A DNA stretch of 64,000 nt from Leptolinea sp. HRD-7 (lineage in GTDB: Bacteria > Chloroflexota > Anaerolineae > Anaerolineales > Anaerolineaceae): contig AP024710.1 in NCBI GenBank assembly GCA_024363285.1, forward strand, positions 3,380,001 through 3,444,000, written 5' to 3'. The position numbers and the translations under genes were made by a program. Positions 8,574 through 18,604 of this stretch are shown in pieces. The notes beneath the pieces are model-generated. The model was given only the letters and a program-made list of their open reading frames with translations, did no database searches and was not told the origin of the DNA. Within the stretch, counting starts at the first letter, position 1, and the number at the start of each line of letters is the position of its first letter.

Positions 8574-9111
8574 TCACATCCTTCCGGCCATTATTATTAC
8601 GGCCTTCCTGGCCGGATGCCAGTCCATTATGCCGGAAAACAAACCGCCAGCCTATTTCATACCACCCACATCGGCGGTTACCCCTACTCCGCTGCCATCA
8701 GCTACAGTGGAAGTCAACACAGCCATACCTCGACCGACTGAAGACGCAGGCTGCAGCAACCTGTTGGCTTATATTAAGGACCTGACCATTCCGGATGGTT
8801 CCATGTTCTCACCCGGAGAGATTATTGACAAACGCTGGTTGGTAGAAAACCAGGGGACCTGCAACTGGAATTCTCGTTATTCTCTCCGCTTGATTGGTGG
8901 AGACCCAATGGGCGCATCCACAGAACAATCACTTTATCCGGCACTGGCAGGTAATCAGGCTGTAATCCGCATCAATTTCAAAGCACCGGCGGAAAGCGGC
9001 AAGTACCGCTCCGCATGGCAGGCGTTCACTCCAGATTCCAGAGCATTTGGAGACCCGATCTTCATTGAAGTGCAGGTAATTCCCCGTGTGGCTCCATCAC
9101 CCCTACCGTAA
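8545..9111 (+). CDS. Lipoprotein with an NBR1-type Ig-like (four-Trp) domain
   Basis: 188 residues at most. The start is uncertain: GTG 8545, ATG 8554 or 8557 and GTG 8560 or 8563 are all in frame, and all overlap the end of recA. A hydrophobic leader ends in the lipobox FLAGC (Cys about residue 25). A Thr/Pro-rich linker (about 40-65) follows, then a beta domain with [11 protein letters not shown] (about 109-119), [12 protein letters not shown] and [11 protein letters not shown]. This pattern matches the NBR1 'next to BRCA1' Ig-like domain, which in Anaerolineae is often found on exported proteins. Likely function is ligand or polymer binding at the cell surface; no catalytic residues were identified. 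Confidence 0.8.
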   Translation: MTVMMVVKSNHILPAIIITAFLAGCQSIMPENKPPAYFIPPTSAVTPTPLPSATVEVNTAIPRPTEDAGCSNLLAYIKDLTIPDGSMFSPGEIIDKRWLVENQGTCNWNSRYSLRLIGGDPMGASTEQSLYPALAGNQAVIRINFKAPAESGKYRSAWQAFTPDSRAFGDPIFIEVQVIPRVAPSPLP

Positions 9112-9117
9112 AACGGG

Positions 9118-9123
9118 TAAAAT
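9118..9123 (+). promoter_or_regulatory. Candidate -10 box of a leaderless promoter
   Basis: TAAAAT ends 6 nt before the GTG at 9130, which has no Shine-Dalgarno sequence. No convincing -35 is seen. The geometry matches the better-supported leaderless promoters at 2165, 12926 and 38212. Confidence 0.35.
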
Positions 9124-9129
9124 AACCGG

Positions 9130-10023
9130 GTGAACGAGATTAAATCGTGGCAATGGGTCGTCCTCGCTGCCGGCCTTTTTATGACATTGATTTGTATTGT
9201 CTTCGCTGCCTGGATGACAATTCAAAACATTGACCAAAGCCTGTCCCGGAGAAATGCGGAAGTTGTGCAGGCCGCTCCGCCCGAGGCTGAGTCCACACAG
9301 GTAGTTCTCAACCCCACGAAAACTCCTTTCCTGCCGTTCCGCTTTCCAACATCCATCACCGTCCCCAGGCAGCCGACGAAGGTAATGCTTCCGGCTCCTA
9401 CAGCAATTCCAGATGAGATCATCGTTCCACCGCAAAATGAACCTGACCCGGCTTTGGCGTTTCCTCCTGATAGTTATATTATTGACAACGTAGTCAGCCA
9501 CCCACAATGGTACACGTTGGATTGTGAAGCCCGTTCAGCAGTTGACTGGGCCGCGTTTTTCGGTGTATCCATTGATGAAAACACATTTCTTGGCGCCATG
9601 CCGCATTCTGATAATCCCGATCTGGGTTTTGTCGGCCGGTATGATGGTGTTCAGGGACAATTGCCCCCCAATTCGTATGGCGTGCATGCAGACCCGGTAG
9701 CCAATCTGTTAAACCAGTTTGGAGTCAGCGCGCGATCAGGCAAAGGGTTCTCCTGGAATGACCTGCGCTCCGAAATCGCTTCTGGACGGCCGGTTATTGT
9801 CTGGGTGATCTATGGCACAGTACCGGGTAATCCGATCCAGTACCAGGATTCACAAGGAAATATCACCACAGTAGCGTATTATGAACATACCGCGATCCTG
9901 TACGGCTATACTCCAGACAGGGTATTCATTTCGGATAACGGTCAATACTATGAGCGGCCGGTTAATGTTTTTCTGGCCTCATGGGGTGCTCTGGGCAATA
10001 TGGCAATTATGGCAGGAAATTAA
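9130..10023 (+). CDS. Membrane-anchored C39-like cysteine peptidase
   Basis: 297 residues from GTG 9130. There is one N-terminal transmembrane anchor (about residues 8-30), then a Pro/Thr-rich linker (about 45-110). The C-terminal domain of about 180 residues resembles the peptidase_C39_2 family: YTLDCEARSAVDWAAFFG (catalytic Cys about residue 133), the strand RPVIVWVIYG, and a YYEHTAILYGYTPDRVFISD segment (catalytic His, then Asp). This suggests a surface papain-fold protease or amidase. Family members in Firmicutes and Chloroflexota are abundant, with mostly unknown substrates. It follows the NBR1-like lipoprotein by 18 nt and is ended by a strong terminator. Confidence 0.8.
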   Translation: MNEIKSWQWVVLAAGLFMTLICIVFAAWMTIQNIDQSLSRRNAEVVQAAPPEAESTQVVLNPTKTPFLPFRFPTSITVPRQPTKVMLPAPTAIPDEIIVPPQNEPDPALAFPPDSYIIDNVVSHPQWYTLDCEARSAVDWAAFFGVSIDENTFLGAMPHSDNPDLGFVGRYDGVQGQLPPNSYGVHADPVANLLNQFGVSARSGKGFSWNDLRSEIASGRPVIVWVIYGTVPGNPIQYQDSQGNITTVAYYEHTAILYGYTPDRVFISDNGQYYERPVNVFLASWGALGNMAIMAGN

Positions 10024-10040
10024 TTCAGTCTGAATAGACG

Positions 10041-10070
10041 AAACGCCCCGGAAACCCGGGGCGTTTTTTT
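10041..10070 (+). terminator. Intrinsic terminator after the C39-like gene
   Basis: Stem AAACGCCCCGG / CCGGGGCGTTT with a 4-nt loop, followed by seven T. It sits in the convergent gap and may also stop ahcY transcripts from the other side. Confidence 0.9.
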
Positions 10071-10098
10071 ATCTCTTAATCCATCTGAAGAAGACGGT

Positions 10099-11376
<1,278 letters not shown>

Positions 11377-12336
11377 CTAGCTATTCAACAGAGCATCTAA
11401 CGCGCCCTGGTCATCAAACTGTGTACGATACCGTTTAATAAATTCAGCGGGGGTATAGGAATGGTTCTGTGTGCCGCGGTGTTCAAGGCAGTATGTGGCT
11501 GCCAGCGAACCCATTTGACCACAGATCTGCCAGTCCAGGTTCAAGGTCAACCCGCGTAAAAAGCCGCCGCGGAAGGCGTCTCCCACACCCGTGGGATCTT
11601 GAATCTCATCCTGCGGGAACGAGGGAATAACATATTTCTTGCCGTCAGCATAGACGAACGCGCCGTCTTTTCCCTGTGTGACTACCATGAAACGAACGAG
11701 AGATAATATTTGGTTTTCGCTCAATCCAATAGCTTTCTGCAGCAATTCAAACTCGTACTCGTTGCAAAAAAGACTATCAGCACCTTCAACACCCGTCCGC
11801 AGAGTCTCTTTATCCATCCGGATAATCTGTTGACTCGGATCATACAAATAAGGGATATTCAATTCACGGCATTGTACTGGATATTCCGCCATGGCTTCAG
11901 GTGAATTTGGTGAGATCACCACCATAGTGACGTCTTCTCCGGCATCCTTGATTTTAAGGTTTGCCGCGTCTGCCATCGCGCCCGCATAGAAACTGGCGAT
12001 TTGCGCGTTGGATTTATCTGTATTGGCAAAAAAAGACGCTGTGTATTTTCCGGGAATGACCTTTACACAACGGGTATCGATACCATGCGTTTCCAGCCAG
12101 GTACGGTAGTCGTCAAAATCTTCACCCACAGTGGCCATAAGGCGGGGTTTTTCTCCTAATAATGCCAGAGTGTAGGCAATATTAGGCGCTACACCGCCGC
12201 GTTGTTTGACCATCGAATCCACCAGAAAGGAAAGGCTGATATGTTCCAGTTTTTCAGGAATGATATGATCTTTGAAATACCCCGGGAAATTCATCAGGTA
12301 GTCGTACGCGACAGAACCCGTACAGAGAATGCTCAT
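11377..12336 (-). CDS. PfkB-family kinase, probable adenosine kinase
   Basis: 319 residues from the ATG at 12336, chosen because the N-terminal beta strand MSILCTGSVAYDYL begins here and GAGG precedes it; 37 more in-frame codons upstream look non-coding. The ribokinase fold is shown by a RGGVAPNIAYTLALLG segment (sugar lid/GG motif) and the anion-hole motif DPTGVGDAFRGGF near the C-terminus, with the catalytic Asp. ATP-dependent phosphorylation of a nucleoside or sugar. Specificity cannot be read from the sequence, but it lies directly upstream of ahcY, and this pairing favours adenosine to AMP. Confidence 0.85.
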   Translation of the reverse strand: MSILCTGSVAYDYLMNFPGYFKDHIIPEKLEHISLSFLVDSMVKQRGGVAPNIAYTLALLGEKPRLMATVGEDFDDYRTWLETHGIDTRCVKVIPGKYTASFFANTDKSNAQIASFYAGAMADAANLKIKDAGEDVTMVVISPNSPEAMAEYPVQCRELNIPYLYDPSQQIIRMDKETLRTGVEGADSLFCNEYEFELLQKAIGLSENQILSLVRFMVVTQGKDGAFVYADGKKYVIPSFPQDEIQDPTGVGDAFRGGFLRGLTLNLDWQICGQMGSLAATYCLEHRGTQNHSYTPAEFIKRYRTQFDDQGALDALLNS

Positions 12337-12443
12337 GGATAACCTCACAAAAAAAGACAGAATACATGCAAATACGCCCTCGTTGAGAGCGTGCCGTGCG
12401 GCGCAAGTATAACATGCATGCACCGAATCAAACACACGGAAAA

Positions 12444-12767
12444 TCAATCTGCCTTAATAACCCGGTTTCTTCCTTCTGCTTTTGCCCGATATAACACTTT
12501 ATCCGCTTTTTGAATTACATCTGTACCGGTTATTCCGTGTTCGGGGAACACGGCTGCTCCGATGGAAACAGTCACTATTCCCAATGGAATCTGTTGGAAA
12601 ATGAGGTTAAGTTCCTGCGTGGCGTTTCGAATCAACTCGGCTCTTTCATATGTTGTCTGAAGGTCAGCTTCCGGCATAATTACCAAAAACTCTTCCCCGC
12701 CATACCGGCAGACAATATCTTTTTTGCGGGTCAAAAGAATTTTTAGCCGGTTAAAAATAACCTTACT
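12444..12767 (-). pseudogene. Remnant of a GGDEF (diguanylate cyclase) domain
   Basis: The frame contains the second half of a GGDEF domain: DIVCRYGGEEFLVIMPEA, then GIVTVSIGAAVFPEHG, and the usual C-terminal DVIQKADKVLYRAKAEGRN. Upstream it resembles the family for only about 20 more codons before a stop at 12768-12770. The DxLT..N.R half that carries the Mg-binding Asp and substrate Asn is missing in all frames I read. The longest open version starts at TTG 12734 (96 residues) and would lack half the active site. I read this as a decayed diguanylate cyclase gene, not a working enzyme. Confidence 0.75.
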
Positions 12768-12925
12768 TCATTTACACAAGAATATATAGTGATAAAACCA
12801 AGTTTTTTTCGCCATCCTATTCTATATTCAAATGAATTCGTATTCATATTATCTACAGGAGGATTGCGTTAGAATAAAAGTCCGGTAAACCTATTCAATC
12901 CACCTAGTTAATATCGCGCCCCGAT

Positions 12926-12954
12926 TTGACATTCCTGTGTTCTTCCGGTATAAG
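12926..12954 (+). promoter_or_regulatory. Leaderless promoter of the lytic transglycosylase gene
   Basis: Consensus TTGACA (12926-12931), an exact 17-nt spacer, TATAAG (12949-12954), then 6 nt to the ATG at 12961. Transcription should begin at the A of the start codon. No Shine-Dalgarno sequence is present. Confidence 0.75.
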
Positions 12955-12960
12955 CCTACT

Positions 12961-15381
12961 ATGAAAAAACAAATTTGTTTTGGTATCGTGCTGTTAACCC
13001 TGGCCGCTCTGGCCTGTAAAACATCGTCCAATCCATTCAAAGCTCTGGCCGGGCCAACGGAAACACCCTTTGTCTTACCCACATCGACTCCTGCCCCAAC
13101 AGCCACACTGCCGCCTACCCCTACTCCCCTGCCGGTTATACGGTTACATAACGCGGACGAATTGATTTTCCGCGGAGATTATGAGCAGGCATTGACCGTA
13201 TTCCAAACGGCTTACTATGACGCGTCCGATGACGAAACCCGGGCTGCCGCGTTGTACGGGCAAGGCTTAACCCATTATAAAAACGACAACTGGGCGGCCG
13301 CCTCACAGGTCCTCACTGATCTGACAGCCAACTATTCAGATAGCCCCCGCGCCGCGCAGTCGGAATTACTTCTGGGCGAGATCGCGGACATCTTGGAAAA
13401 ACCCGCCGACGCGGCCATTCATTACCGAAAGTACCTCGATCGCCGCCCGGGAGTTTTGGATTACTATGTGTTTGAAAAACTGGGCGATTCGCTGATGGCT
13501 GCCAATAATTACGGAGAAGCCATAAACGCCTATATTTCCGCGGAATCGTCTCCTGGTTTTACCGGAAGCCCCATTTCAGTGGATATCAAGATCGCCAAAG
13601 CCCTGCGAGCCAGCGGTGACAACGACAGCGCGATTCGCCAGTTGCAAACAATTTATGAAAACCCAATTTCCAATGAATATGAAAAAGCCCAGGCGAATCT
13701 ATTGCTGGGGCAGATCTACCTGGAAATGAACGTGCCCGAACAGGCATACGCCCGTTTCCAGGATTCGGTGGCGAATTTTCCCAAAGCATACGATACCTTC
13801 TCCGCACTCTCCGCTCTGGTCGAAGCCGGTCAACCGGTAGATGAACTGAAGCGCGGGATCATTGATTACAACATGCAGAAATACTCTCTGGCCTCAGACG
13901 CGTTCGGCCGTTACATCAAATCGGTTGAACAGCCCGACCCACAGGCTCACTATTTAAACGCGCTTTGCCTGCGCGAAATGGAACAGTATGAAGCCGCGGA
14001 AGCAGAATTTGATACAGTAATCTCAAAATATGCCGGAACCGAGTATTATCTGAAAGCCTGGGATGAAAAAGCCTATACGCAGTGGGCGTATCTAAACCGC
14101 TATCAGCAGGCCGCTGAGACTATGCTTTCTTTTGTCCGCCTCTATCCCGCGGAAGCGAACGCCCCGGATTTTCTCACTGAAGCTGGCCGTATCTACGAAA
14201 GAGGCCAGATGTATCAGGAGGCGATCAACACCTGGGAGCGAATTGTCAACGAATACCCGACGTATTCCGGGGCATACCGGGCATTGTTTCTGGCCGGAAT
14301 CACACGTTACCGGCTCAATGATTTTGCCGGTGCTCAAAACACATTTCAACGAAGCCTTTCTGTGGCTGCCTCATTATCAGACCAAGCCGCAGCATCTTTT
14401 TGGATGGGTAAATGTCATTGGGCGCAAAACGACACGGCAGCCGCCCGGGTTTCCTGGGAGACAGCCCGTCAGGTGGATCCAACCGGGTATTACAGTGAAC
14501 GCGCCCGGGCATTGTTGACGGAACAAGACCCATTTACAGCATCGCCGATGTATGACCTCGGCTATGACCTTGCCAGCGAAAGGAAAGAAGCCGAAAACTG
14601 GATTATCGCGACTTTTAATCTTCCGGCGGGTACAGATCTCACTTCTCCGGGAGCCATTTCAGCGGAACCAGCATATCAACGCGCGTTGGAATTCCATACT
14701 CTGGGTCTTTATAGCGAATCAAGCCGAGAAATGACCACTCTCCTTAATGCCATGCAGAACGATCCGGTTGCTCTCTTCCGAATGCTGGATCCTCTGCTTG
14801 AATTGGGACTGTATCGTTCGGCTATCACCACCAGCCGGCAGATATTGGATCTGGCCCATTTGGATGATGCGGCAACATTAAAAGCGCCCGTGTATTTCAA
14901 TCATATTCGCTTCGGCGCTTACTTCCGTGATTATGTACTTAAAGCGGCTCAAGATGAGAACATTCATCCATTTGTTCTTTTCAGTACCCTACGGCAGGAA
15001 AGCATGTTTGAAGGATTTGTAGAATCATCTGCCGGTGCCCGCGGAATCATGCAGATCATGCCTGCCACCGGACAGGAAATCGCGGGTAACATGGGGTGGC
15101 CGGTGAATTACAAAGCCGATGACCTTTACCGCCCTATGGTCAGCATCCGCATGGGGGCTCGATATCTGGCCCGTCAGCGCGATTATTTCGGCGGAAATTT
15201 GATGGCCGCGCTCGCAGCTTACAATTCTGGACCGGGCAATACAGAGATATGGCTCAATCTTGCCAACGGCGATACCGACCTCTTTCTGGAGATCATTCGG
15301 TATGAAGAAACCCGCCGCTATTTAACACAAATCTCTGAATTCACCGGCATTTATTCCCGGTTGTACGAGAGAATGCCGTAA
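12961..15381 (+). CDS. Slt-like lytic transglycosylase lipoprotein with TPR repeats
   Basis: 806 residues from ATG 12961. Lipobox LAALAC places a lipid anchor at about Cys19, and a Pro/Thr linker follows (about 37-55). Residues about 60-600 are helical repeats of TPR type (for example AAALYGQGLTHYKNDNW and AQNTFQRSLSVAAS), as in the superhelical U-domain of Slt70. The C-terminal about 150 residues are the catalytic SLT domain: a VLFSTLRQESMFEG segment (catalytic Glu), SSAGARGIMQIMPATGQEIA, and ALAAYNSGPGN. It should cleave glycan strands to 1,6-anhydroMurNAc products. It stands alone, is probably leaderless, and is closed by a terminator. Confidence 0.93.
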   Translation: MKKQICFGIVLLTLAALACKTSSNPFKALAGPTETPFVLPTSTPAPTATLPPTPTPLPVIRLHNADELIFRGDYEQALTVFQTAYYDASDDETRAAALYGQGLTHYKNDNWAAASQVLTDLTANYSDSPRAAQSELLLGEIADILEKPADAAIHYRKYLDRRPGVLDYYVFEKLGDSLMAANNYGEAINAYISAESSPGFTGSPISVDIKIAKALRASGDNDSAIRQLQTIYENPISNEYEKAQANLLLGQIYLEMNVPEQAYARFQDSVANFPKAYDTFSALSALVEAGQPVDELKRGIIDYNMQKYSLASDAFGRYIKSVEQPDPQAHYLNALCLREMEQYEAAEAEFDTVISKYAGTEYYLKAWDEKAYTQWAYLNRYQQAAETMLSFVRLYPAEANAPDFLTEAGRIYERGQMYQEAINTWERIVNEYPTYSGAYRALFLAGITRYRLNDFAGAQNTFQRSLSVAASLSDQAAASFWMGKCHWAQNDTAAARVSWETARQVDPTGYYSERARALLTEQDPFTASPMYDLGYDLASERKEAENWIIATFNLPAGTDLTSPGAISAEPAYQRALEFHTLGLYSESSREMTTLLNAMQNDPVALFRMLDPLLELGLYRSAITTSRQILDLAHLDDAATLKAPVYFNHIRFGAYFRDYVLKAAQDENIHPFVLFSTLRQESMFEGFVESSAGARGIMQIMPATGQEIAGNMGWPVNYKADDLYRPMVSIRMGARYLARQRDYFGGNLMAALAAYNSGPGNTEIWLNLANGDTDLFLEIIRYEETRRYLTQISEFTGIYSRLYERMP

Positions 15382-15401
15382 AAGACATACCCACAGTCCT
15401 G

Positions 15402-15441
15402 GCCGGTGAGTGTCGCAATTTGCGGCTTACCGGCTTTTTTT
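15402..15441 (+). terminator. Intrinsic terminator after the lytic transglycosylase
   Basis: Outer stem GCCGGTGAG / CTTACCGGC with an inner GTCGCA / TGCGGC helix (G-U pairs allowed) and an ATT loop, followed by seven T at 15435-15441. Confidence 0.85.
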
Positions 15442-15518
15442 ATTGCCCTCAACAATACATATTGGAAAAAACACTCCAGTCCGGTAGAAAACCTGCCGAT
15501 ACTATGAATGGAGGTCAT

Positions 15519-16349
15519 ATGTCCATTACCAGTATAACCCCCTCATCTCTGGCATCCACTTCGGTTAAAACCAGTCAACCTGTTTCAAATCTATCCGTCG
15601 AAAGCAAAGAGACCAGCGAAAAACGAACGGGCGATTCCACATCCGGTTTGACCGGTGTCTCCGCGTTCGCCATATCCATGCGGCTCTCAGAATTAAGCCT
15701 GAGCAGCAATTCAACACAGTTTGCGTACTATTCTGATAACAGTGTAGCCGTGCGGGCAAGAAGCCAGGTGAACTTCACCACAAAATCAGAAGAATACCGG
15801 TTTGACATCACAATGTCGGCTGAGGCGTTGGGACTGACAAAAGACGATTTTACCGACCCCACCCAACCAATGACCATTCGTTTGACCTATTCACAGTCTG
15901 AATTGAATATCTCCCAGAAGATATCGATCCAACAGGTGGATACTTTACGCAAACCGGAAGAGATCATCCGTGATCTGGTTTCCGCTTTGACAGAAGTATT
16001 TAAAGATCCATCGAATAAATCGGTGTCGTTTGTGCTGGATTCAGAAGCCATGACGGCCCTCGCCGGAAGCGACCCCAAACTGGCACGCCTGTTTGGCGAA
16101 CTGGTGATGGTCATGGCTATGGTCAATCTAATGAAGCGTCAGGATGAAACCAGTAATGACTACACCATTCTCCTCAGTGGAAAAGGTAAACCATACCTGG
16201 ATATTCAACAGGAAACCGAAGGCTCGTTGATCAGCCAGACGTATGATTTCTTTATAACCGTAGAACCGCCCGGTTCTTCGGAAAGCATACCGGTCGATAA
16301 CACAACTGAGACTTCTTCCGCGTCACAGAAAGACACCGCCGCCGGCTGA
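15519..16349 (+). CDS. Unrecognised protein with disordered ends
   Basis: 276 residues from ATG 15519, with GGAGG just 4 nt upstream; an in-frame ATG at 15504 is an alternative. I do not recognise a family. The first about 60 residues and the last about 25 are Ser/Thr-rich and probably disordered. The middle looks alpha/beta: a segment from YSDNSVAVRARSQVNF to EEYRFDITMSAEALGL suggests beta strands, followed by helices (IIRDLVSALTEVF, LARLFGELVMVMAMVNLM). No signal peptide or membrane span is seen. The S/T-rich N-terminus resembles hook- or surface-associated proteins, but that is too weak for a call. It converges on the E2 gene with 4 nt between stops. Confidence 0.7.
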   Translation: MSITSITPSSLASTSVKTSQPVSNLSVESKETSEKRTGDSTSGLTGVSAFAISMRLSELSLSSNSTQFAYYSDNSVAVRARSQVNFTTKSEEYRFDITMSAEALGLTKDDFTDPTQPMTIRLTYSQSELNISQKISIQQVDTLRKPEEIIRDLVSALTEVFKDPSNKSVSFVLDSEAMTALAGSDPKLARLFGELVMVMAMVNLMKRQDETSNDYTILLSGKGKPYLDIQQETEGSLISQTYDFFITVEPPGSSESIPVDNTTETSSASQKDTAAG

Positions 16350-16353
16350 TCGG

Positions 16354-17631
16354 TCACAATAGCAGACTGGCTGGTTTTTCCAGGTACTGCGCCAGTTTTT
16401 GCATGAATAGCGCGGCTTCCGCTCCGTCGGTCACCCGGTGATCAGCGGAGAGTGTGGCTTTCATTCTCGTTCCAGCCACCACAGCCCCATCCACCACTAC
16501 CGGAACCTGCCGCACGGATGATACAGCCAGAATACCGGCTTCCGGTGAATTGATGATGGCTGCGAAATTTTCCACATCGAACATGCCCAGATTACTGATA
16601 GAAAAGGTGGAACCCTCAATATCTTCCGGTTTGACCTTTCCCGAACGCGCCCGGGCTGCCATATTCTTTATTTCGCCTGAGATCACCCGCAGAGGTTTAA
16701 GATCGGCATCACGGCAGACTACCGTCATCAGACCACTCTCCAGAGCCACCGCCACACCAATATTCACCGCGCCGTGCCGGATGATTTCTGTTTCACCAAA
16801 AGAAGCGTTCAGGTTAGGGAATTGACGCAGAGTAAGTGCCACAGCCTTCACGATGAAATCGTTGACGGACAAACGCTGCTCTTCCGGTAGGAATTCATTG
16901 ACTTCCTTTCGAAGTTTCATTAGAGCAGCCATGTCGTATTCGTGGGTTACATAGAAATGCGGTGCCTGTTTGGATTCGACCATGCGGCGGGCAATGGCGG
17001 TTCGCAGTTTCGTCAACGGAACATGTTCATCTTTACGTTCTGATGAACCGCCTGACCAGGTCTCCAGCGGCAAAACAACAGCGGGGGCAGGTGCCGGTTT
17101 TTCTGCCGTTGGCGCCGGAACGTTTTTAACCGCGTTGACTTCAGCCGCGGCTTGCTCCACATCCCGACGAACGATCCGACCGCCGGGGCCGGAACCAATT
17201 AGAGAAGCCAGAGAGATATTTTTTTCCTGCGCGATCTTTTTCGCCAGCGGTGATGCCTTGATCCTTTGACCTTCCATAGGCGCGACAGTTAACGCTTTTT
17301 CACCGGACTTAACAGGTTCCTTTAATGACTCCGCTGAAGTAGAGGGCTTTGTTGTACCAGCCGCTTCCAGAAGAGCCACATCCGGGGTTTCACCCGGCGC
17401 GGTGATCACAGCGATCGAAGCACCTACCGGCACGATCGAGCCTTCATCGACCATATGTCGGAAAACCACCCCGGTGAAAGCGGATTCCACCTCAACGGTC
17501 GCTTTATCGGTTTCAATTTCTGCAAGGATATCGCCCTTATTCACAGCGTCACCTTCTAATTTCACCCAGCGTACCAGGGTTCCTTCGGCCATATCAAAGC
17601 CCAATTTGGGCATGGTAACCGTTTCAGCCAT
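16354..17631 (-). CDS. 2-oxoacid dehydrogenase E2 (dihydrolipoamide acyltransferase)
   Basis: 425 residues from the ATG at 17631 (overlaps the E1-beta stop as TAATG). One N-terminal lipoyl domain is present with the lipoylated Lys in EIETDKATVEVES (about residue 43). An acidic/Ala-Pro linker follows, then a peripheral subunit-binding domain (ASPLAKKIAQEKNISLASLI, GSGPGGRIVRRDVE) and the CAT acyltransferase domain ending with the active-site DHRVTDGAEAALF (His and Asp). It transfers the acyl group from lipoamide to CoA. Part of an E1alpha-E1beta-E2 operon. No E3 (lipoamide dehydrogenase) gene is in the window. The substrate could be pyruvate, acetoin or branched-chain 2-oxoacids. Confidence 0.93.
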   Translation of the reverse strand: MAETVTMPKLGFDMAEGTLVRWVKLEGDAVNKGDILAEIETDKATVEVESAFTGVVFRHMVDEGSIVPVGASIAVITAPGETPDVALLEAAGTTKPSTSAESLKEPVKSGEKALTVAPMEGQRIKASPLAKKIAQEKNISLASLIGSGPGGRIVRRDVEQAAAEVNAVKNVPAPTAEKPAPAPAVVLPLETWSGGSSERKDEHVPLTKLRTAIARRMVESKQAPHFYVTHEYDMAALMKLRKEVNEFLPEEQRLSVNDFIVKAVALTLRQFPNLNASFGETEIIRHGAVNIGVAVALESGLMTVVCRDADLKPLRVISGEIKNMAARARSGKVKPEDIEGSTFSISNLGMFDVENFAAIINSPEAGILAVSSVRQVPVVVDGAVVAGTRMKATLSADHRVTDGAEAALFMQKLAQYLEKPASLLL

Positions 17632-18602
17632 TAGAGCACCTCTTTTACGGCTTTGATCACCCATTCCGGGTTGGGTAACGCGAGTTGTTCCAGGTTGCGG
17701 TTGTACGGCAACGGAACTTCAAGCTGTGCCACCCGTTTGACCGGTGCGTCCAGATGATCAAATGCTTCTTCATATATCCGTGAAGCCACCTCGGAGCCAA
17801 CCCCGAAGGACTTCCAACCTTCTTCCACCACCACAGCCCTATTCGTTTTCATCACTGATTCAATTACCGGTTCCATATCCAACGGCCGCAGAGTTCGAAG
17901 GTCAACAATTTCTGCGTCAATTCCTTCAGAAGCGAGCTGTTCCGCCGCTTTCTGGCTGACTTCGAGCATTTTGCTATAGGTGACGATGGTCACATCCTTG
18001 CCCGGCCGCTGAACGGTTGACTTTCCAATGGGAATTACATAATCGCCTTCCGGCACCTCGCCTCGGGTTTGATACAGAGTAGCATGCTCAATAAACAACA
18101 CCGGATCATTGCTGCGAATGGCTGCCTTGAGCAAACCTTTGGCATCTGCCGGTGTGCCCGGAGCGATCACTTTTAATCCGGGGAAATGCGCGAAAACAGC
18201 GTCGGGGGTCTGGGAATGTGTCGCCCCCAGTTGACGTCCGCCGCCGCCTACCGCTCGGATGACCAATGGCAGAATGAACTGCCCGCCAAACATGTAATGC
18301 AGCTTTGCCGCTTCATTCACAATGTGATCCATCGCGGAAAATGCGAAATTAATGGTCATCAATTCAGCCACTGGCCGGGTACCGGTGAGGGCCGCGCCAA
18401 TCGCGCCGCCCACAATAGCCGCCTCGGCAATGGGGGTATCTTTCACCCGCTTTGGTCCGAAGTGATCATAAAAACCTTTGGTAACGGCATATGTGCCGCC
18501 CCATACACCCACTTCTTCTCCCATGATAAACACACGGGGATCGGCTTCCATTTCTTCCCAAAGAGCCTGGGAAATGGCTTCTCGTACAGTGATCCTCGCC
18601 AT
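17631..18602 (-). CDS. pdhB: 2-oxoacid dehydrogenase E1 component, beta subunit
   Basis: 323 residues. Transketolase-like pyrimidine-binding domain with FIMGEEVGVWGGTYAVTKGF (the Glu that activates the TPP aminopyrimidine). TPIAEAAIVGGAIGAALTG and AVGGGGRQLGATHSQ lie at the dimer interface. The C-terminal domain carries DLRTLRPLDMEPVIESV and VVVEEGWKSFGVGSEV. Pairs with E1-alpha to decarboxylate a 2-oxoacid and acylate E2 lipoamide. It begins 2 nt after the E1-alpha stop and ends overlapping the E2 start, so the three are tightly coupled. The pyruvate versus acetoin assignment is not certain. Confidence 0.93.
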   Translation of the reverse strand: MARITVREAISQALWEEMEADPRVFIMGEEVGVWGGTYAVTKGFYDHFGPKRVKDTPIAEAAIVGGAIGAALTGTRPVAELMTINFAFSAMDHIVNEAAKLHYMFGGQFILPLVIRAVGGGGRQLGATHSQTPDAVFAHFPGLKVIAPGTPADAKGLLKAAIRSNDPVLFIEHATLYQTRGEVPEGDYVIPIGKSTVQRPGKDVTIVTYSKMLEVSQKAAEQLASEGIDAEIVDLRTLRPLDMEPVIESVMKTNRAVVVEEGWKSFGVGSEVASRIYEEAFDHLDAPVKRVAQLEVPLPYNRNLEQLALPNPEWVIKAVKEVL

Positions 18603-18604
18603 GA

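Noticed and set aside
12444-12734. Intact 96-residue GGDEF protein starting at TTG 12734
   Set aside because: Would lack half of the catalytic domain; treated as a pseudogene.
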